DNA of 64,000 nt from NCBI RefSeq assembly GCF_002101815.1, contig NZ_LQPM01000001.1, positions 42,174 to 106,173 of the forward strand, in the 5' to 3' direction. Of the stretch, positions 62,483-64,000 are shown one piece after another. How positions within the stretch are numbered: the first letter of the stretch is position 1; each line of letters begins with the position of its first letter. The position numbers and the translations under genes are program-made. The notes under the pieces are model-generated. The model worked only from the letters and a program-made list of their open reading frames with translations, was not told the origin of the DNA and ran no database searches. Origin of the DNA: Mycobacterium paraense. GTDB taxonomy: Bacteria > Actinomycetota > Actinomycetes > Mycobacteriales > Mycobacteriaceae.

Positions 62483-63916
62483 ATGCAGCTGCAGCTGAGC
62501 AACCACATCTCGCTGATCCACGGCTGGGTGCCGCTGACGGTCGAGGTGGCCACCGCCGCCGCGCTGACGCTGGCCATCGGCTGGCGGTCGCGCCGCTGGC
62601 GCCTGTTGTGGCTGCCTTCGGCCGCCGTCGTGGGAGGCGCGACGGCCGCCGCGACGCACTGGTCCATCGCCGGGCTGAACACCGGACCGGCGCCGCGCGC
62701 GCTGTACGTTTGGATCGCTTTGATCGGCATGGCCATCGCCGTGCTGATCCTGGGCTGGCGCGGCGCGCGCTGGTGGCGGCGGGGACTGTCGATCCTGGCC
62801 GTGCCGCTGTGTCTGCTGTGCTCGCTGCTGGTGCTCAACCAATGGGTCGGGTACTTCCAGACCGTGCAGAGCGCGTGGAACCAGCTGACCTCCCGCCCGC
62901 TGCCCGACCAGGCCGACAAAGCGACCGTCGTGTCGATGGCGGCCAAGGGCAGCAAGCCGGCCCACGGCAGCCTGGTGCCGGTGCAGATCCCCGCCGACGC
63001 ATCGCATTTCAAGCACCGCGAGGAACTCGTCTACCTGCCGCCGGCATGGTTCGCGAGCTACCCGCCGCCGCAGCTGCCCACGGTGATGATGATCGGCGGC
63101 ATGCTCAGTTCGCCCGCCGACTGGGTGCGGGCCGGCAACGCGGTGGAAACCGTCGACGCCTTCGCGGCCGCGCACGGCGGCAGCGCCCCGGTGCTGGTGT
63201 TCGTGGATGCGGGAGGGGCGTTCGACAACGACACCGAGTGCGTCAACGGCAGCCGCGGCAACGCGGCCGACCACCTGACGAAAGACGTTGTGCCCTATGT
63301 GGTGTCGAACTTCGGGGCCAGCCCCGACCCGTCCCACTGGGGCGTGGTGGGCTGGTCGATGGGTGGGACCTGCGCAGTGGACCTGACGGTCATGCACCCG
63401 AACCTGTTCAGCGCCTTCGTCGACATCGAAGGCGACCTGACGCCCAACACGGGAACCAAGGCGCAGACGATCGGGAGCCTGTTCGGCGGCAACGCCGACG
63501 CGTGGGCGGCGTTCGACCCGACGACGGTGATCAACCGCCACGGCCGCTACACCGGCGTGTCCGGCTGGTTCGCGATCTCGTCGGGCGGCTCGCCGACACC
63601 GAGCCGCGATGTCACCACCGTCGACAGCGCCGCCATGGCCATCGCCGGGCGCGGCGCCGCCGCCGACCCGGGCAACCAGGCCGCGGCCGCCGGCTCGCTG
63701 TGCGCGCTGGGCCGGGCGAACGGCATCGACTGCGCGGTGGTCGCCCACCCCGGAAAGCACGACTGGCCGACCGCGGGGATGGCGTTCAGCACCGCCCTGC
63801 CGTGGCTGGCCGGCCGGCTGGGCACCCCGGACGTGCCCCGGATCGCGTTGCCGGGCATGGAGTCTGCTACCTCGCACCCACACCACACCGAGGCGGTGGT
63901 TCACCCGCAGCGCTAG
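62483..63916 (+). CDS. Membrane-anchored esterase-D/antigen-85-like alpha/beta hydrolase
   Basis: A 477-residue protein with about four N-terminal membrane helices (20-35, 42-58, 72-92, 102-122) and an extracytoplasmic alpha/beta-hydrolase domain (about 165-455). The nucleophile elbow is GWSMGG with Ser292; VDIEGDL likely supplies an acid, and HPGKHDWPTAG the catalytic His. The fold belongs to the esterase/Ag85 superfamily, but mycolyltransferase signatures are not evident, so the substrate is open. ATG 62483 follows GGAGGAGG. Confidence 0.87.
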   Translation: MQLQLSNHISLIHGWVPLTVEVATAAALTLAIGWRSRRWRLLWLPSAAVVGGATAAATHWSIAGLNTGPAPRALYVWIALIGMAIAVLILGWRGARWWRRGLSILAVPLCLLCSLLVLNQWVGYFQTVQSAWNQLTSRPLPDQADKATVVSMAAKGSKPAHGSLVPVQIPADASHFKHREELVYLPPAWFASYPPPQLPTVMMIGGMLSSPADWVRAGNAVETVDAFAAAHGGSAPVLVFVDAGGAFDNDTECVNGSRGNAADHLTKDVVPYVVSNFGASPDPSHWGVVGWSMGGTCAVDLTVMHPNLFSAFVDIEGDLTPNTGTKAQTIGSLFGGNADAWAAFDPTTVINRHGRYTGVSGWFAISSGGSPTPSRDVTTVDSAAMAIAGRGAAADPGNQAAAAGSLCALGRANGIDCAVVAHPGKHDWPTAGMAFSTALPWLAGRLGTPDVPRIALPGMESATSHPHHTEAVVHPQR

Positions 63917-64000
63917 CGCTAGCTGTACTCGGTCAGGACGTTGGTAGCAGGCGTGTCGGCTTGATGTGAGGAGAACCCCCGGGTGGGGTGTGGCTTGTCT

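Overview
The window is high-GC chromosomal DNA from a slow-growing Mycobacterium, most likely a Mycobacterium avium complex member or close relative. The evidence is an rpfA gene behind a c-di-AMP riboswitch, two PE-family genes, a complete yrbEAB-mceABCDEF operon, mycothiol-era redox enzymes, F420-type luciferase-like oxidoreductases, and close gene-order agreement with M. tuberculosis Rv0873 (fadE10) to Rv0853c (pdc). I see no tRNA, rRNA, CRISPR array, insertion sequence or phage gene.

Positions 1-28,000 are mostly conserved core. In order they hold a DUF559-type protein cut by the window edge, a xi-class glutathione-transferase-like enzyme, fadE10, cspB, a YccF membrane protein, and the molybdopterin genes moaA2-moaD2 and moaE2-mog-moaC2 surrounding rpfA. 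Then come the XPB-type helicase and its partner, a block of lipid-metabolism and oxidoreductase genes that interrupts the synteny (13.2-18.8 kb), fadA-fadB, dapC, the far/SRPBCC cluster and a thiamine-diphosphate 2-keto acid decarboxylase. The M. tuberculosis PE_PGRS15 gene between cspB and fadE10 is absent; a 26-bp inverted repeat upstream of fadE10 lies there instead.

Positions 28,000-64,000 are accessory and lipid-centred. They contain two separate pairs of Mce-associated membrane proteins (28.6-30.2 kb and 43.1-44.4 kb), an acyl-CoA synthetase, an amidohydrolase, an LpqH-like lipoprotein, enoyl-CoA hydratase, and a TetR/P450 pair. Next are a PE-PGRS protein carrying a GH18 chitinase-like domain, a four-gene membrane operon with cytochrome-oxidase subunit III and IV relatives but no catalytic subunit, several small secreted proteins, and the mce operon. 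The end holds a divergent catabolic cluster (CoA-transferase and aldehyde dehydrogenase; two SDRs, ferredoxin and P450), a second PE protein with beta-roll-like repeats, and a membrane-anchored esterase.

The parts appear to work together in uptake and breakdown of a hydrophobic substrate: Mce import with Mas accessory proteins, oxidation by P450/ferredoxin, SDR and aldehyde dehydrogenase, CoA activation, and beta-oxidation. A recurrent 15-bp element (form GRNARYN3RTTCTC) lies upstream of several of these operons and may mark a shared regulon. A second, clearer control site is a pair of identical 14-bp palindromes between the oxidase-like operon and a divergent TetR gene.
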